Below, piece by piece: positions 16,503 to 24,975 of a stretch of DNA of 64,000 nucleotides. The notes under the pieces were generated by a model. That model had not been told where the DNA came from, ran no database searches, and saw only the letters and a list, made by a program, of their open reading frames with translations. Each line of letters begins with the position of its first letter. Within the stretch, counting starts at the first letter, position 1. Source of the stretch: an uncultured Lachnospiraceae bacterium (lineage in GTDB: Bacteria; Bacillota; Clostridia; Lachnospirales; Lachnospiraceae); assembly GCA_934293375.1 (NCBI GenBank), contig CAKQYS010000001.1, positions 124,001 through 188,000 of the forward strand, given 5' to 3'. The translations under genes and the position numbers were made by a program.

Positions 16503-17183
16503 ATGAAAATTGCAATATGCAATCATAATGAATTGACCAGAAGGAGACTGGTTCAGTTATGTAAAGCGTATCATACAGCAATTTATGAAATTGATTTATA
16601 TACTAGTGAAAATGATCTGCTGGAATCAACGGATCTACAACGGTATGATATGATGATGCTGCAGTTATGCGAGAAAGGTTTATATGTGAAACAGGAGCTG
16701 TGTAATAAAAGATATAAGAATCGATTATTGTTTGTGGGGAATGATATGTCCTTGTTACACCGGGCATTTGGGAAAAATGTATATGGATGCATCAGTCTTC
16801 CTGTGGATCAATCACAGATGTATATGCTATTAGATCAGATTATGTATGATTATACGGAACAGTCCGGTGTTCCGATCACGGATATTCATGATGTATATCG
16901 GATTCTTGATATGAAGGATATTACGAATATTTATTCGGAGGGGAATTATTCCATTACAATATTGCGGGACGGAACCCGCTATCTGGTGCGTCGCAGCCTG
17001 AAGGAATGGATGTTGTGTCTGGATGTCAGGTTTATCAGAGCACATCGATCCTATGTTGTCAACATGGATTATATTAAGAGTATCAAAGAAGATATTATGT
17101 TGACATCCGGGGATCGGATCCCTGTGGCCAGATCCAATCTAAAGCATTTGTACGAAGCATATGCAGCATATCATCGTATCTGA
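16503..17183 (+). CDS. LytTR-type DNA-binding regulator with degenerate receiver
   Basis: A 226-residue protein. Residues 1-115 have the layout of a response-regulator receiver (MKIAICNHNELTRRRLVQLC), but the strand that should end in the phosphorylated Asp reads YDMMMLQLC, with Gln in its place. The expected Lys near the end of the domain is replaced by a VDQSQ segment. Residues 125-226 are a LytTR DNA-binding domain (IYSEGNYSITILRDGTRYLVRRSLKEW ... FIRAHRSYVVNMDYIKSI). It probably works without phosphorylation. No histidine kinase is adjacent. GGAGGG at 16490-16495 serves ATG 16503. Its 3' end overlaps the convergent flippase gene by 13 bases. Confidence 0.88.
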   Translation: MKIAICNHNELTRRRLVQLCKAYHTAIYEIDLYTSENDLLESTDLQRYDMMMLQLCEKGLYVKQELCNKRYKNRLLFVGNDMSLLHRAFGKNVYGCISLPVDQSQMYMLLDQIMYDYTEQSGVPITDIHDVYRILDMKDITNIYSEGNYSITILRDGTRYLVRRSLKEWMLCLDVRFIRAHRSYVVNMDYIKSIKEDIMLTSGDRIPVARSNLKHLYEAYAAYHRI

Positions 17184-18718
17184 CCGATTACAATCTTATT
17201 GTTATATAAACAGATCGGAAAATAAATACATGCATAAACAGTAAGGATACAAAAAAGCCATAACAGCTTTGGCGCGATACAAAGACTGCATATGTAGTTG
17301 TATGCAAGGTATAGCAATGCGCCGGTTATGGTAGCAAGGATAGCAGGAATCAGAATACATTTGTTATAATCCAGTGAGAAGGAGATATCTATGCGGATGG
17401 TAGATATTAATAAAAGTGTCAGTATCAGATAACTTGCCAAAAGGCCCCACAGATAACCTTTCATGCCGCATGTGGGAACGATAAATAAAATAAAACATAT
17501 CCGGATGGTGACAGCGAGCAGATGATAGATCAGGTTGATCCCCGTCTTATTCAGTCCGTTTAAAATTGCGGAAAGAGTGGTCGAAATATAAATAAATGGA
17601 CACAATGGAGACATCATAAAAATAAAGGTGCCTGCTGATCTGTTGGAAAACACAGCAACACCCAGATCCTTTCCGTAGATCATGAATAAGATAGAACTGA
17701 ATATTCCAAGAAGCAGGCAAAAACGCATGGATGTTTGCATCATGACAGACAGTTTTGCGTTCTGGTTTCCGGCTTTCGATTCTGACACCGCCGGCAGGAG
17801 CATGGAAGAAAGAGAATTGGTCAGGGTGGACGGCAGCATAATAAATGGGAGAGCCATTCCCATCAGAACGCCAAATAGTTCAAGGCTGTAATCGCTGTTG
17901 CCATTATACAGGGTGAGCATAGATGGAATCAGGACTGCTTCAAAGCTTGCAAGCAATGTCATACAGACGCGATTGCCGGTTAAAAGCAGACTATCCTTAT
18001 ATAATGTGAGGATGACATTTTTTTCCTGATCCGGATGTGCTATACAGGTTTGCCGGTAATAGGATCCGGCTCCTTTAAAGTGTTTTAGAATGCTGCCTAC
18101 AGAATAAATGCATGAACATATCTCGCCGCATACAATACCTGCTGCCGCAAGAGCCGCGCCTTTTGGCATGTTATCTGTCAGTGTAATTGCCAATGCATAG
18201 GTCCCACCGATACGGAATATTTGTTCAATCAGTTGGGAAAGTGCAATGATCTTTGAATGTTTTAGTCCAAGACAGTATCCATGTATGCAGCATTTGATGG
18301 CTACAAACGGAAGACCCAAGCTGACAATTTGGATACATGCTGCAGTGTCATGATTTCGAACAAAATGCACAGAGAGAAAATCTGCATATAAATAGATGCC
18401 TGCACATGTCATAATTGATAAAAGCAGGGAAATAATAAGTGTAATCAAAAAACACAGTTTCATTTTCTTGTGATTTTCACTTGCAAGTAGTGTTGAAATG
18501 CATTTTGTGAGAGCAGTCTGGATACCCTGACAGCAAAAACTGATTGCCAGAACATATACAGGAAATACCAGCTGATAAATGCCAAGTTCTTTTGCACCAA
18601 TCAGATCGGATAAGAATACTCTATAATAGAACCCTAACAGGCGTGTGATGGCTCCTGTCAATGTCAGGATCAGGGTACCCCGGATAATAGGATTTTTGAT
18701 TGCATTTTTATATTTCAT
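17171..18718 (-). CDS. SpoVB/MurJ-like polysaccharide flippase (MATE/MOP family)
   Basis: A 515-residue membrane protein with about 14 hydrophobic helices. The beginning, RGTLILTLTGAITRLLGFYYRVFLSDLIGAKELGIYQLVFPVYVLA, is very like SpoVB and related lipid-linked oligosaccharide flippases of spore formers. SpoVB is needed for spore cortex synthesis in B. subtilis, and relatives such as YtgP/MurJ flip lipid II. Which of these applies here cannot be decided from sequence. The ATG at 18718 has GGAG 5 bases upstream. The gene is divergent from the cysteine desulfurase gene with only 52 bases between the two starts. It is convergent with the LytTR gene. Confidence 0.88.
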   Translation of the reverse strand: MKYKNAIKNPIIRGTLILTLTGAITRLLGFYYRVFLSDLIGAKELGIYQLVFPVYVLAISFCCQGIQTALTKCISTLLASENHKKMKLCFLITLIISLLLSIMTCAGIYLYADFLSVHFVRNHDTAACIQIVSLGLPFVAIKCCIHGYCLGLKHSKIIALSQLIEQIFRIGGTYALAITLTDNMPKGAALAAAGIVCGEICSCIYSVGSILKHFKGAGSYYRQTCIAHPDQEKNVILTLYKDSLLLTGNRVCMTLLASFEAVLIPSMLTLYNGNSDYSLELFGVLMGMALPFIMLPSTLTNSLSSMLLPAVSESKAGNQNAKLSVMMQTSMRFCLLLGIFSSILFMIYGKDLGVAVFSNRSAGTFIFMMSPLCPFIYISTTLSAILNGLNKTGINLIYHLLAVTIRICFILFIVPTCGMKGYLWGLLASYLILTLLLISTIRIDISFSLDYNKCILIPAILATITGALLYLAYNYICSLCIAPKLLWLFCILTVYACIYFPICLYNNKIVIGQIR

Positions 18719-18770
18719 TCTGACTCCATAGCAGGGTGTTGGTACATATATATGTCAGGAGGGAGATATT

Positions 18771-19961
18771 ATGCAAGTATATGATTTGGATCATGCGGCT
18801 ACTACAGCATTAGAGCCGGCGGTATTGAATGCTATGCAGCCGTATTTTACGCAATATTATGGCAATCCGTCTGCGTTATATAGTCTGTCAGATAAGACAA
18901 GGGAGGCTGTATGGCATGCCAGAGAGCAGATTGCCGGGTGTATTGGAGCAAAACCGGAGGAGATCTACTTCACAGCAGGCGGTAGTGAAGCTGATAACTG
19001 GGCATGGAAGGGAGTCTATTATCAGTGGAAAAAGGAGCACAGGCGGACATCAGAGATACCACATTTTATTACAACACAGATTGAGCATCATGCGATTATC
19101 CATACCGCTGCCTTCCTGGAAGAACAGGGTGCAAAAGTCACCTGTCTTCCGGTAGATGAACTTGGGCATATTGATCTGTCTGAATTGGAAAATGAAATAT
19201 ATGATCATACGGTGCTGGTATCTGTTATGGCTGCAAACAACGAAATCGGTACTTTAAGTCCACTCACTGCAATTGGTAAAATATGCCGGAAGCATCAGGT
19301 GCTGTTTCATACAGATGCAGTACAGGCATTCGGTCAGATTCCGATTGCAGTGGACAGAATGCATCTGGATATGATGTCGGCAAGTGCACATAAGCTTGGC
19401 GGTCCCAAAGGATGTGGATTTTTATATATTCGAAACGGAACCCGGATTGAGAATCTTATCCATGGTGGTGGACAGGAACAGGAAAAACGTGCAGGTACAG
19501 AAAATGTAGCAGGAATTGTCGGCTTGGGAGAAGCTGCAAGGCTGGCACATGAGAATATGGAGCAGCGGTTTAGAAGGTGTGTACGCGCAAGAGATTATAT
19601 GATGAACCGGATTATGCACGAGATTCCGTTTTGCCGGGTGAATGGTGATATGAGAAACCGACTGTGCGGAAATCTGAACATGACATTTCAGTTTGTCAAT
19701 GGCAATAGTCTTCTTGGGATGCTGGATGACGCAGGTATTTATGCATCAGCTGGATCTGCCTGTAATGCATCAAGTCACAAGATATCACATGTTTTGGAGG
19801 CCATTCATCTGCCGAGAGAGCTGGCAGAAGGGACATTGCGTTTTACCATACCGTATGATCTGACAAGGGCAGATGTGGATGAGATTGTAAACCGGTTAAA
19901 AAAGATTGTTGCATTAGCCAGAGAAAACAATGAAGAATATCAGCACTTGTTCAGAAAGTGA
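18771..19961 (+). CDS. Cysteine desulfurase (NifS/IscS family)
   Basis: A 396-residue PLP enzyme that takes sulfur from cysteine for Fe-S clusters, thio-nucleosides and cofactors. YDLDHAATTALEPAVLNAM starts the protein. The PLP lysine is in SASAHKLGGPKGCG. The persulfide cysteine is in SAGSACNASS. The TDAVQAFGQIPI segment carries the PLP-binding Asp. The short Cys loop is of the NifS/IscS (group I) type. No IscU, ThiI or IscR gene is adjacent, so its sulfur acceptor cannot be inferred from context. AGGAGGGAG is 6 bases before ATG 18771. Confidence 0.93.
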   Translation: MQVYDLDHAATTALEPAVLNAMQPYFTQYYGNPSALYSLSDKTREAVWHAREQIAGCIGAKPEEIYFTAGGSEADNWAWKGVYYQWKKEHRRTSEIPHFITTQIEHHAIIHTAAFLEEQGAKVTCLPVDELGHIDLSELENEIYDHTVLVSVMAANNEIGTLSPLTAIGKICRKHQVLFHTDAVQAFGQIPIAVDRMHLDMMSASAHKLGGPKGCGFLYIRNGTRIENLIHGGGQEQEKRAGTENVAGIVGLGEAARLAHENMEQRFRRCVRARDYMMNRIMHEIPFCRVNGDMRNRLCGNLNMTFQFVNGNSLLGMLDDAGIYASAGSACNASSHKISHVLEAIHLPRELAEGTLRFTIPYDLTRADVDEIVNRLKKIVALARENNEEYQHLFRK

Positions 19962-19990
19962 TTGCCTGATATTTTTGGATTTGATATAAT
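19962..19990 (+). promoter_or_regulatory. Predicted sigma-A promoter of the HAD gene and metF
   Basis: TTGCCT (19962-19967), a 17-base spacer and TATAAT (19985-19990) follow the desulfurase stop directly. The two hexamers are identical to those before metA. Confidence 0.7.
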
Positions 19991-20030
19991 AAAACAGTTG
20001 GTGTAATATAGATGAAATGAGGAAAATAAC

Positions 20031-20678
20031 ATGCGTAAGCTGGATGGTATTATATTTGATATAGATGGTACGATATGGGATTCAAGACAGGTGGTGGCAG
20101 AATCATGGAAGGCTGCAATCAGGGAGCATATGGATCTGCCAACCGATTTTGATGCGGAAAGTATAGGAAAACTCTTCGGAAAACCTATGACGGAGATATT
20201 CCAGACGATGTATCCCGAACTATCGGTATCACAGATAGAACAGATGACACCTTATTTATATGAGTATGAGCATGCCTATCTTCGGAAATACAAGCCCAGA
20301 CCATATGATGGTATGGAACAAGTGCTTACAACACTGCAGGAAGATCATTCACTATATATAGTAACAAATGGACAGAAGGGTTATACAGAGGCGATGCTAG
20401 ATGCAACCGGACTGCATTCGTATTTTGATGGATGGCTATCATATGGGGATACTTTGGCACCAAAGAATATCACGATAACAAATTTGATCGCGCAATATGA
20501 TCTGCACAATGTATGTTATGTAGGAGATACGCAAGGGGATCAGGAAGCAGCTTCAAAGGCAGGTATTCCGTTTATATACTGTGCATATGGTCTGGGTGAG
20601 GTGGATGATCCGGAACTGGCAATCGATTCCATCCGGGCATTGCCTGAGGCAGTGCAAATCTTAGAACATATGATGTAG
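20031..20678 (+). CDS. HAD-superfamily phosphatase
   Basis: A 215-residue haloacid-dehalogenase-type hydrolase. Motif I with the nucleophile Asp is FDIDGTIWDS at residues 8-17. Motif II is the VTNG segment. The lysine of motif III is in LAPKNITITNLI, and motif IV is CYVGDTQGDQEAA. The helical cap inserted after motif I (residues 20-85) is that of the phosphoglycolate phosphatase-like subgroup. The physiological substrate is unknown. GAGGAAAATAAC precedes ATG 20031. metF starts 36 bases after its stop, so the two are probably one transcript. Confidence 0.88.
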   Translation: MRKLDGIIFDIDGTIWDSRQVVAESWKAAIREHMDLPTDFDAESIGKLFGKPMTEIFQTMYPELSVSQIEQMTPYLYEYEHAYLRKYKPRPYDGMEQVLTTLQEDHSLYIVTNGQKGYTEAMLDATGLHSYFDGWLSYGDTLAPKNITITNLIAQYDLHNVCYVGDTQGDQEAASKAGIPFIYCAYGLGEVDDPELAIDSIRALPEAVQILEHMM

Positions 20679-20714
20679 GATAATAATATGAATGAAAGGT
20701 AGAATGAGTAACAA

Positions 20715-21578
20715 ATGAAGATCAGAGATTTTTTACATGATGATAAATATGCAATTTCTTTTGAGGTATTTCCTCCTAAAACGCAGGACAACTATGAAAC
20801 GGTAGAAAAGGCAACAAGAGAGATTGCCACACTGAATCCGGAGTTTATGAGTGTAACATATGGTGCCGGTGGTGGAACAAGTGCCTATACGGTTTCTATT
20901 GCAAAAGATCTACAGGAAAGACATCATGTGCCGATGATGGCACATCTTACCTGCATTACATCTGATCATGATAGGATTACATCGCAGCTTGACCTGTTAA
21001 AGGAGAATGGAATTGAGAATATTCTGGCACTTCGTGGTGATATTCCGGAGGGCTTTGATATGAGAGATATCAGTTATCATTATGCAAGTGAATTGATTTC
21101 AGATATTAAGAATCATGGAGATTTTTGTATCGGAGGTGCGTGTTATCCTGAGACACATCCGGAGGCACTGAATCAGAAAGAGGATATCCATCATATCAAG
21201 AATAAGGTTGATGCAGGATGTGAGTTCTTAGTAACGCAAATGTTCTTTGATAATAATATTTTATATAATTATTTGTATAAGCTTCGGGAGGCAGGAGTGA
21301 CAGTTCCGGTTATGCCGGGAATCATGCCGATTGTCAATGCAAATCAGATGAAACGCACGATCAAGTTATCCGGCACACAGCTGCCACCAAGATTTATCCG
21401 TATTTTAGATACATTTGGTGAAAATAAGGCTGCCATGAAACAGGCGGGTATTGCATATGCAACCGAACAGATCATTGACCTGTATGCCAATGGGGTACAG
21501 AAGATACATGTGTATTCCATGAATAATCCATCTGTGGCAAAAGCAATTATGAATAATCTGTCAGAGATTCTGAAGTGA
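20715..21578 (+). CDS. metF: 5,10-methylenetetrahydrofolate reductase
   Basis: A 287-residue flavoprotein that reduces methylenetetrahydrofolate to methyltetrahydrofolate, the methyl donor for methionine. The start MKIRDFLHDDKYAISFEVFPPKT has the conserved SFEVFPPKT block. The TYGAGGGTSAYTV, HLTCI, LALRGDIP and EFLVTQMFFDN segments follow in the order normal for MetF. The TIM barrel is complete and the length is typical. It may supply the methyl group used with MetA-derived homocysteine, but no methionine synthase is in this window. Confidence 0.95.
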   Translation: MKIRDFLHDDKYAISFEVFPPKTQDNYETVEKATREIATLNPEFMSVTYGAGGGTSAYTVSIAKDLQERHHVPMMAHLTCITSDHDRITSQLDLLKENGIENILALRGDIPEGFDMRDISYHYASELISDIKNHGDFCIGGACYPETHPEALNQKEDIHHIKNKVDAGCEFLVTQMFFDNNILYNYLYKLREAGVTVPVMPGIMPIVNANQMKRTIKLSGTQLPPRFIRILDTFGENKAAMKQAGIAYATEQIIDLYANGVQKIHVYSMNNPSVAKAIMNNLSEILK

Positions 21579-21585
21579 TTGTGAT

Positions 21586-21614
21586 TTGACAATTGCAACA
21601 TAAAATCGTATAGT
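21586..21614 (+). promoter_or_regulatory. Predicted sigma-A promoter of trpS
   Basis: TTGACA (21586-21591) is a perfect -35 box. A 17-base spacer leads to TATAGT (21609-21614). The 68-base gap is too short for a T-box leader. Confidence 0.8.
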
Positions 21615-21646
21615 TAGGTAGATGTACGGAAAGAGAGGATAATACA

Positions 21647-22735
21647 GTGGGTAAGATTATATTAACAGGTGACAGACCAACAGGAAAGCTTCATGTGGGG
21701 CATTATGTTGGATCTCTGCGAAGAAGAGTTGAACTGCAGAATTCAGGAGAATTCGAAAAAATATTTATTATGATCGCGGATGCACAGGCATTGACAGATA
21801 ATGCGGACAATCCGGAAAAAATCAGACAGAATATTATTGAGGTGGCATTGGACTACTTATCATGTGGTCTGGATCCTTCCAAGTCCACACTGTTTATCCA
21901 GTCAATGGTGCCGGAGCTGACAGAACTTACATTTTATTACATGAATCTGGTAACAGTTTCCAGATTGCAACGAAATCCTACCGTAAAGTCAGAGATTCAG
22001 ATGCGTAACTTTGAGGCAAGTATTCCGGTTGGATTTTTCTGCTATCCAATCAGTCAGGCATCAGATATTACGGCGTTTAAGGCGACCACAGTTCCGGTTG
22101 GAGAAGATCAGCTGCCAATGCTGGAGCAGACTAAGGAGATCGTTCGAAAGTTTAATGCTGTATATGGTGAGACACTTGTGGAACCGGATATCCTGTTGCC
22201 GGACAACAAGGCGTGCTTGAGATTGCCTGGCACAGATGGCAAGGCCAAGATGAGCAAGTCTCTCGGCAATTGTATTTATTTGTCAGAGGATCCTGCTGAT
22301 ATTAAGAAAAAGGTTATGAGTATGTATACAGATCCGGATCATATTCGCATTGAGGATCCGGGCAAGATAGAGGGCAATACCGTCTTTACATATTTGGACG
22401 CATTCTCTAAGCCTGAGCATTTTGAAATGTTTCTGCCGGAATATCAGAACCTGGATGAATTAAAGGCACATTATCAGCGAGGTGGTCTTGGTGATGTCAA
22501 GGTAAAGAAGTTCTTAAACAATGTGATGCAGGCTGAGTTGGAACCGATTCGTGCCCGTCGTAAGGAGTATGAGAAGGATATTGAGTATGTATATCATATT
22601 CTGGAAGAGGGTTCTAAGACTGCGAGAGCAGTTGCTGCACAGACATTAGAGGAAGTCAAGGCGGCTATGAAGATCAATTACTTTGATGATAAAGAACTGA
22701 TTGCTGAACATGTAAAGAAGTTTCAGAGTCAATAG
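21647..22735 (+). CDS. trpS: Tryptophanyl-tRNA synthetase
   Basis: A 362-residue class I aminoacyl-tRNA synthetase that charges tRNA-Trp. The HIGH-type motif is KLHVGHYVGSL at about residues 13-23. The KMSKS loop is AKMSKSLGN near residue 204. The GSTL-type and dimer-interface segments and the C-terminal helices (YVYHILEEGSKTARAVAAQTLEEVKAAM) are complete. The start codon is GTG at 21647, with AGAGAGG 8 bases upstream. The protein is somewhat longer than the Bacillus TrpS type. A bidirectional terminator follows. Confidence 0.95.
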   Translation: MGKIILTGDRPTGKLHVGHYVGSLRRRVELQNSGEFEKIFIMIADAQALTDNADNPEKIRQNIIEVALDYLSCGLDPSKSTLFIQSMVPELTELTFYYMNLVTVSRLQRNPTVKSEIQMRNFEASIPVGFFCYPISQASDITAFKATTVPVGEDQLPMLEQTKEIVRKFNAVYGETLVEPDILLPDNKACLRLPGTDGKAKMSKSLGNCIYLSEDPADIKKKVMSMYTDPDHIRIEDPGKIEGNTVFTYLDAFSKPEHFEMFLPEYQNLDELKAHYQRGGLGDVKVKKFLNNVMQAELEPIRARRKEYEKDIEYVYHILEEGSKTARAVAAQTLEEVKAAMKINYFDDKELIAEHVKKFQSQ

Positions 22736-22759
22736 ATGAAGTGTATAGATAATGAAAGA

Positions 22760-22789
22760 ACAAGCCGGTGTAACTGTACACCGGCTTGT
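22760..22789. terminator. Bidirectional terminator between trpS and hisJ
   Basis: ACAAGCCGGTGTA (22760-22772) and its perfect complement (22777-22789) form a 13-bp GC-rich stem with a 4-base loop. It lies 25 bases after trpS and 5 bases from the hisJ stop, so it can end both convergent genes, although T-runs are short. Confidence 0.8.
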
Positions 22790-22793
22790 TGTA

Positions 22794-23609
22794 TTAGTGA
22801 TCCAGCTTTCTGAATTCGGGTTTTCGATTTTTGAATACGGTGTAATATCTGAATCCGGCTTCCAGCAGATACTGCTCAGCCTTATCGAATCCGTATCCGA
22901 TATGATCAGTGATATGCGCATCGCTTCCGATCGTAATCATCTCTCCGCCGAGTTCACGATACATTTGCAGTATGTCGTGATGTGGATGAGGATATCCCAG
23001 TCCTTTATAAAGTCCGGCAGTATTGATCTCGATTCCCTTGCCATCGTAGATGATCTGTTTTAAAGCTGCTTCGAATATGTCTGCGTAATCCCTGAAATGA
23101 AAATTCCGGTTCTTAGTTGGTCCGTATCGTACTACATAGTCTAAATGTCCATAGACATCGTAATCTTTTGTAGCGGCGGTGTTGTCAAGAATGGTTGTAA
23201 AATATTTCCGGCATCCATCCACTTCAGAAATATTCTTCCAGTATTCCGGATAGTAGGGATCCACTTTGTCAACCAGATGTGAGGATCCAATGACAAAATC
23301 ATATGGATAGGCGTTTATAAATTCGGAAACCTCTCGGCTGATATGCGGCATGAGTCCCATTTCCACACCGATACGGATATCAATTTTGTCGGCGTATTGG
23401 GATTTGAGTCGTTCTAATTCTTTTGTGTAGTGCGTTGCATCCAGCTGAAAATCCATTCCATTTTCCAAAACCGGAAAGTCAATATCGTGGTGGTCTGTCA
23501 GACACAGGGTATCAAACCCTTGTTTGATGGCTGTCTCTATGATGGCCTCTAACGGTGTGTCGGAGTCGCTGGAATAATAGGAATGCACATGGTAATCTGC
23601 ACGGATCAT
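22794..23609 (-). CDS. hisJ: Histidinol-phosphatase, PHP family
   Basis: A 271-residue PHP-domain phosphatase. It begins MIRADYHVHSYYSSDSDTPLEAII, with the metal-binding HVH motif, followed by LCLTDHHDI. The GVEMGLMP, GSSHLVD, YGHLDYVVRYG and GSDAHITDHIG segments provide the remaining metal ligands. This is the pattern of HisJ/HisK, the last-but-one step of histidine synthesis; other PHP phosphatases are possible. The frame extends upstream to 23645, but AAAGGAGG 10 bases before ATG 23609 sets the start. The other his genes seen here, hisH and hisF, are 19 kb away. Confidence 0.88.
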   Translation of the reverse strand: MIRADYHVHSYYSSDSDTPLEAIIETAIKQGFDTLCLTDHHDIDFPVLENGMDFQLDATHYTKELERLKSQYADKIDIRIGVEMGLMPHISREVSEFINAYPYDFVIGSSHLVDKVDPYYPEYWKNISEVDGCRKYFTTILDNTAATKDYDVYGHLDYVVRYGPTKNRNFHFRDYADIFEAALKQIIYDGKGIEINTAGLYKGLGYPHPHHDILQMYRELGGEMITIGSDAHITDHIGYGFDKAEQYLLEAGFRYYTVFKNRKPEFRKLDH

Positions 23610-23683
23610 AAGTATGCTGCCTCCTTTACTATGTAATGATTTCATACATCAGATCATGTAGGATTGTCAATGTATCTGTCTGT

Positions 23684-23713
23684 ATGATACGCATTTAAAA
23701 AACGATTTGTCAA
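23684..23713 (-). promoter_or_regulatory. Predicted sigma-A promoter of hisJ
   Basis: On the minus strand TTGACA (23713-23708), an 18-base spacer and TATCAT (23689-23684). It is divergent from the gap promoter 50 bases away. Confidence 0.6.
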
Positions 23714-23764
23714 TCATTCTTTCAAAGAAATTATACATAAAATTCAAAATTGGACAAATAGGAC

Positions 23765-23793
23765 TTGAAATTTCGATATAAACAAGGTAAAAT
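23765..23793 (+). promoter_or_regulatory. Predicted sigma-A promoter of gap
   Basis: TTGAAA (23765-23770), 17 bases, TAAAAT (23788-23793). It begins the lower-glycolysis gene group. Confidence 0.7.
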
Positions 23794-23844
23794 TAAGCCA
23801 ATGACGCAAGTCAATATTATAACTTTATAGGAGGAATTAAAGTA

Positions 23845-24867
23845 ATGGCAGTAAAGGTAGCAATTAACGGATTTGGTCGTATCGGTCGTCTGGCTTTCAG
23901 ACAGATGTTTGACGCAGAAGGATATGAGGTTGTAGCAATCAACGACTTAACAAAGCCTTCTATGTTAGCTCACTTATTAAAGTATGATTCATCACAGGGT
24001 AAGTATCAGTATGCTGATCAGGTTTCAGCAGACGATGAGGCTGGTACAATCACTGTATGTGGTAAGACATTAAAGATCTATGCTGAGGCAGATGCTAAGA
24101 ATCTTCCTTGGGGCGAGCTTGATGTAGATGTTGTACTTGAGTGTACAGGTTTCTATGTATCAAAGGCTAAGTCACAGGCTCATATCGATGCAGGTGCTAA
24201 GAAGGTTGTTATTTCAGCTCCAGCTGGAAATGATCTTCCTACTATCGTATACAGCGTAAACGAGAAGACATTAACAAAGGATGACAAGATCATCTCTGCA
24301 GCTTCTTGTACAACAAACTGTTTAGCACCAATGGCTAAGGCTCTTAATGACTATGCACCAATCCAGTCTGGTATCATGGCTACTATCCACGCTTACACAG
24401 GTGATCAGATGGTACTTGATGGACCACACAGAAAGGGTGATTTAAGAAGAGCTCGTGCTGCAGCTGTTAATATCGTTCCTAACTCAACAGGTGCTGCTAA
24501 GGCAATCGGTTTAGTTATCCCAGAGTTGAACGGCAAGTTAATCGGTTCTGCACAGAGAGTTCCAGTTCCAACAGGTTCTACAACAATCTTAACAGCAGTT
24601 GTTAAGGGTGCTGATGTAACAAAGGAAGGCATCAACGCTGCAATGAAGGCTGCTGCTTCAGAGTCTTATGGTTACAACGAGGAGCAGATCGTATCTTCAG
24701 ATATCGTTGGTATGAGATTTGGTTCATTATTCGATGCTACACAGACAATGGTAGCTCCTATCGCTGACGATTTATATGAGGTACAGGTTGTTTCTTGGTA
24801 TGATAACGAGAACAGCTACACATCTCAGATGGTTCGTACAATCAAGTACTTCGCTGAGTTAGGCTAA
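23845..24867 (+). CDS. gap: Glyceraldehyde-3-phosphate dehydrogenase
   Basis: A 340-residue NAD-dependent glycolytic enzyme. The Rossmann motif is VAINGFGRIGRLAFR. The catalytic Cys is in SAASCTTNCLAP, the His in IHAYTGDQ, and the C-terminal VSWYDNENSYTSQMVR block is complete. The length fits the glycolytic type. Codon choice is visibly tighter than in neighbours (GCT, GGT, TTA, ACA and AAG dominate), as expected for a highly expressed gene. AGGAGG is 9 bases before ATG 23845. A strong terminator separates it from pgk, so gap message is probably more abundant than pgk message. Confidence 0.98.
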   Translation: MAVKVAINGFGRIGRLAFRQMFDAEGYEVVAINDLTKPSMLAHLLKYDSSQGKYQYADQVSADDEAGTITVCGKTLKIYAEADAKNLPWGELDVDVVLECTGFYVSKAKSQAHIDAGAKKVVISAPAGNDLPTIVYSVNEKTLTKDDKIISAASCTTNCLAPMAKALNDYAPIQSGIMATIHAYTGDQMVLDGPHRKGDLRRARAAAVNIVPNSTGAAKAIGLVIPELNGKLIGSAQRVPVPTGSTTILTAVVKGADVTKEGINAAMKAAASESYGYNEEQIVSSDIVGMRFGSLFDATQTMVAPIADDLYEVQVVSWYDNENSYTSQMVRTIKYFAELG

Positions 24868-24909
24868 TTCTCGATGGCTTGTGCCATGAGTTGTGAATAA
24901 CACAGACCT

Positions 24910-24940
24910 AAAGGGTCCGGTCGTTTGGACCGGACCTTTT
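24910..24940 (+). terminator. Intrinsic terminator between gap and pgk
   Basis: GGTCCGGTC (24914-24922) and GACCGGACC (24928-24936) form a GC-rich stem, extended by AAAG/TTTT, with a 5-base loop and a T-rich tail. No separate promoter for pgk is evident in the 35 bases after it, so partial read-through is likely. Confidence 0.85.
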
Positions 24941-24975
24941 ATTTATTATCTATCATTTTTAGGAGGAATTAGAAA

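Noticed and set aside
21579..21646. A T-box riboswitch before trpS
   Set aside because: The gap is 68 bases and is taken up by a near-perfect sigma-A promoter; there is no room for a T-box.
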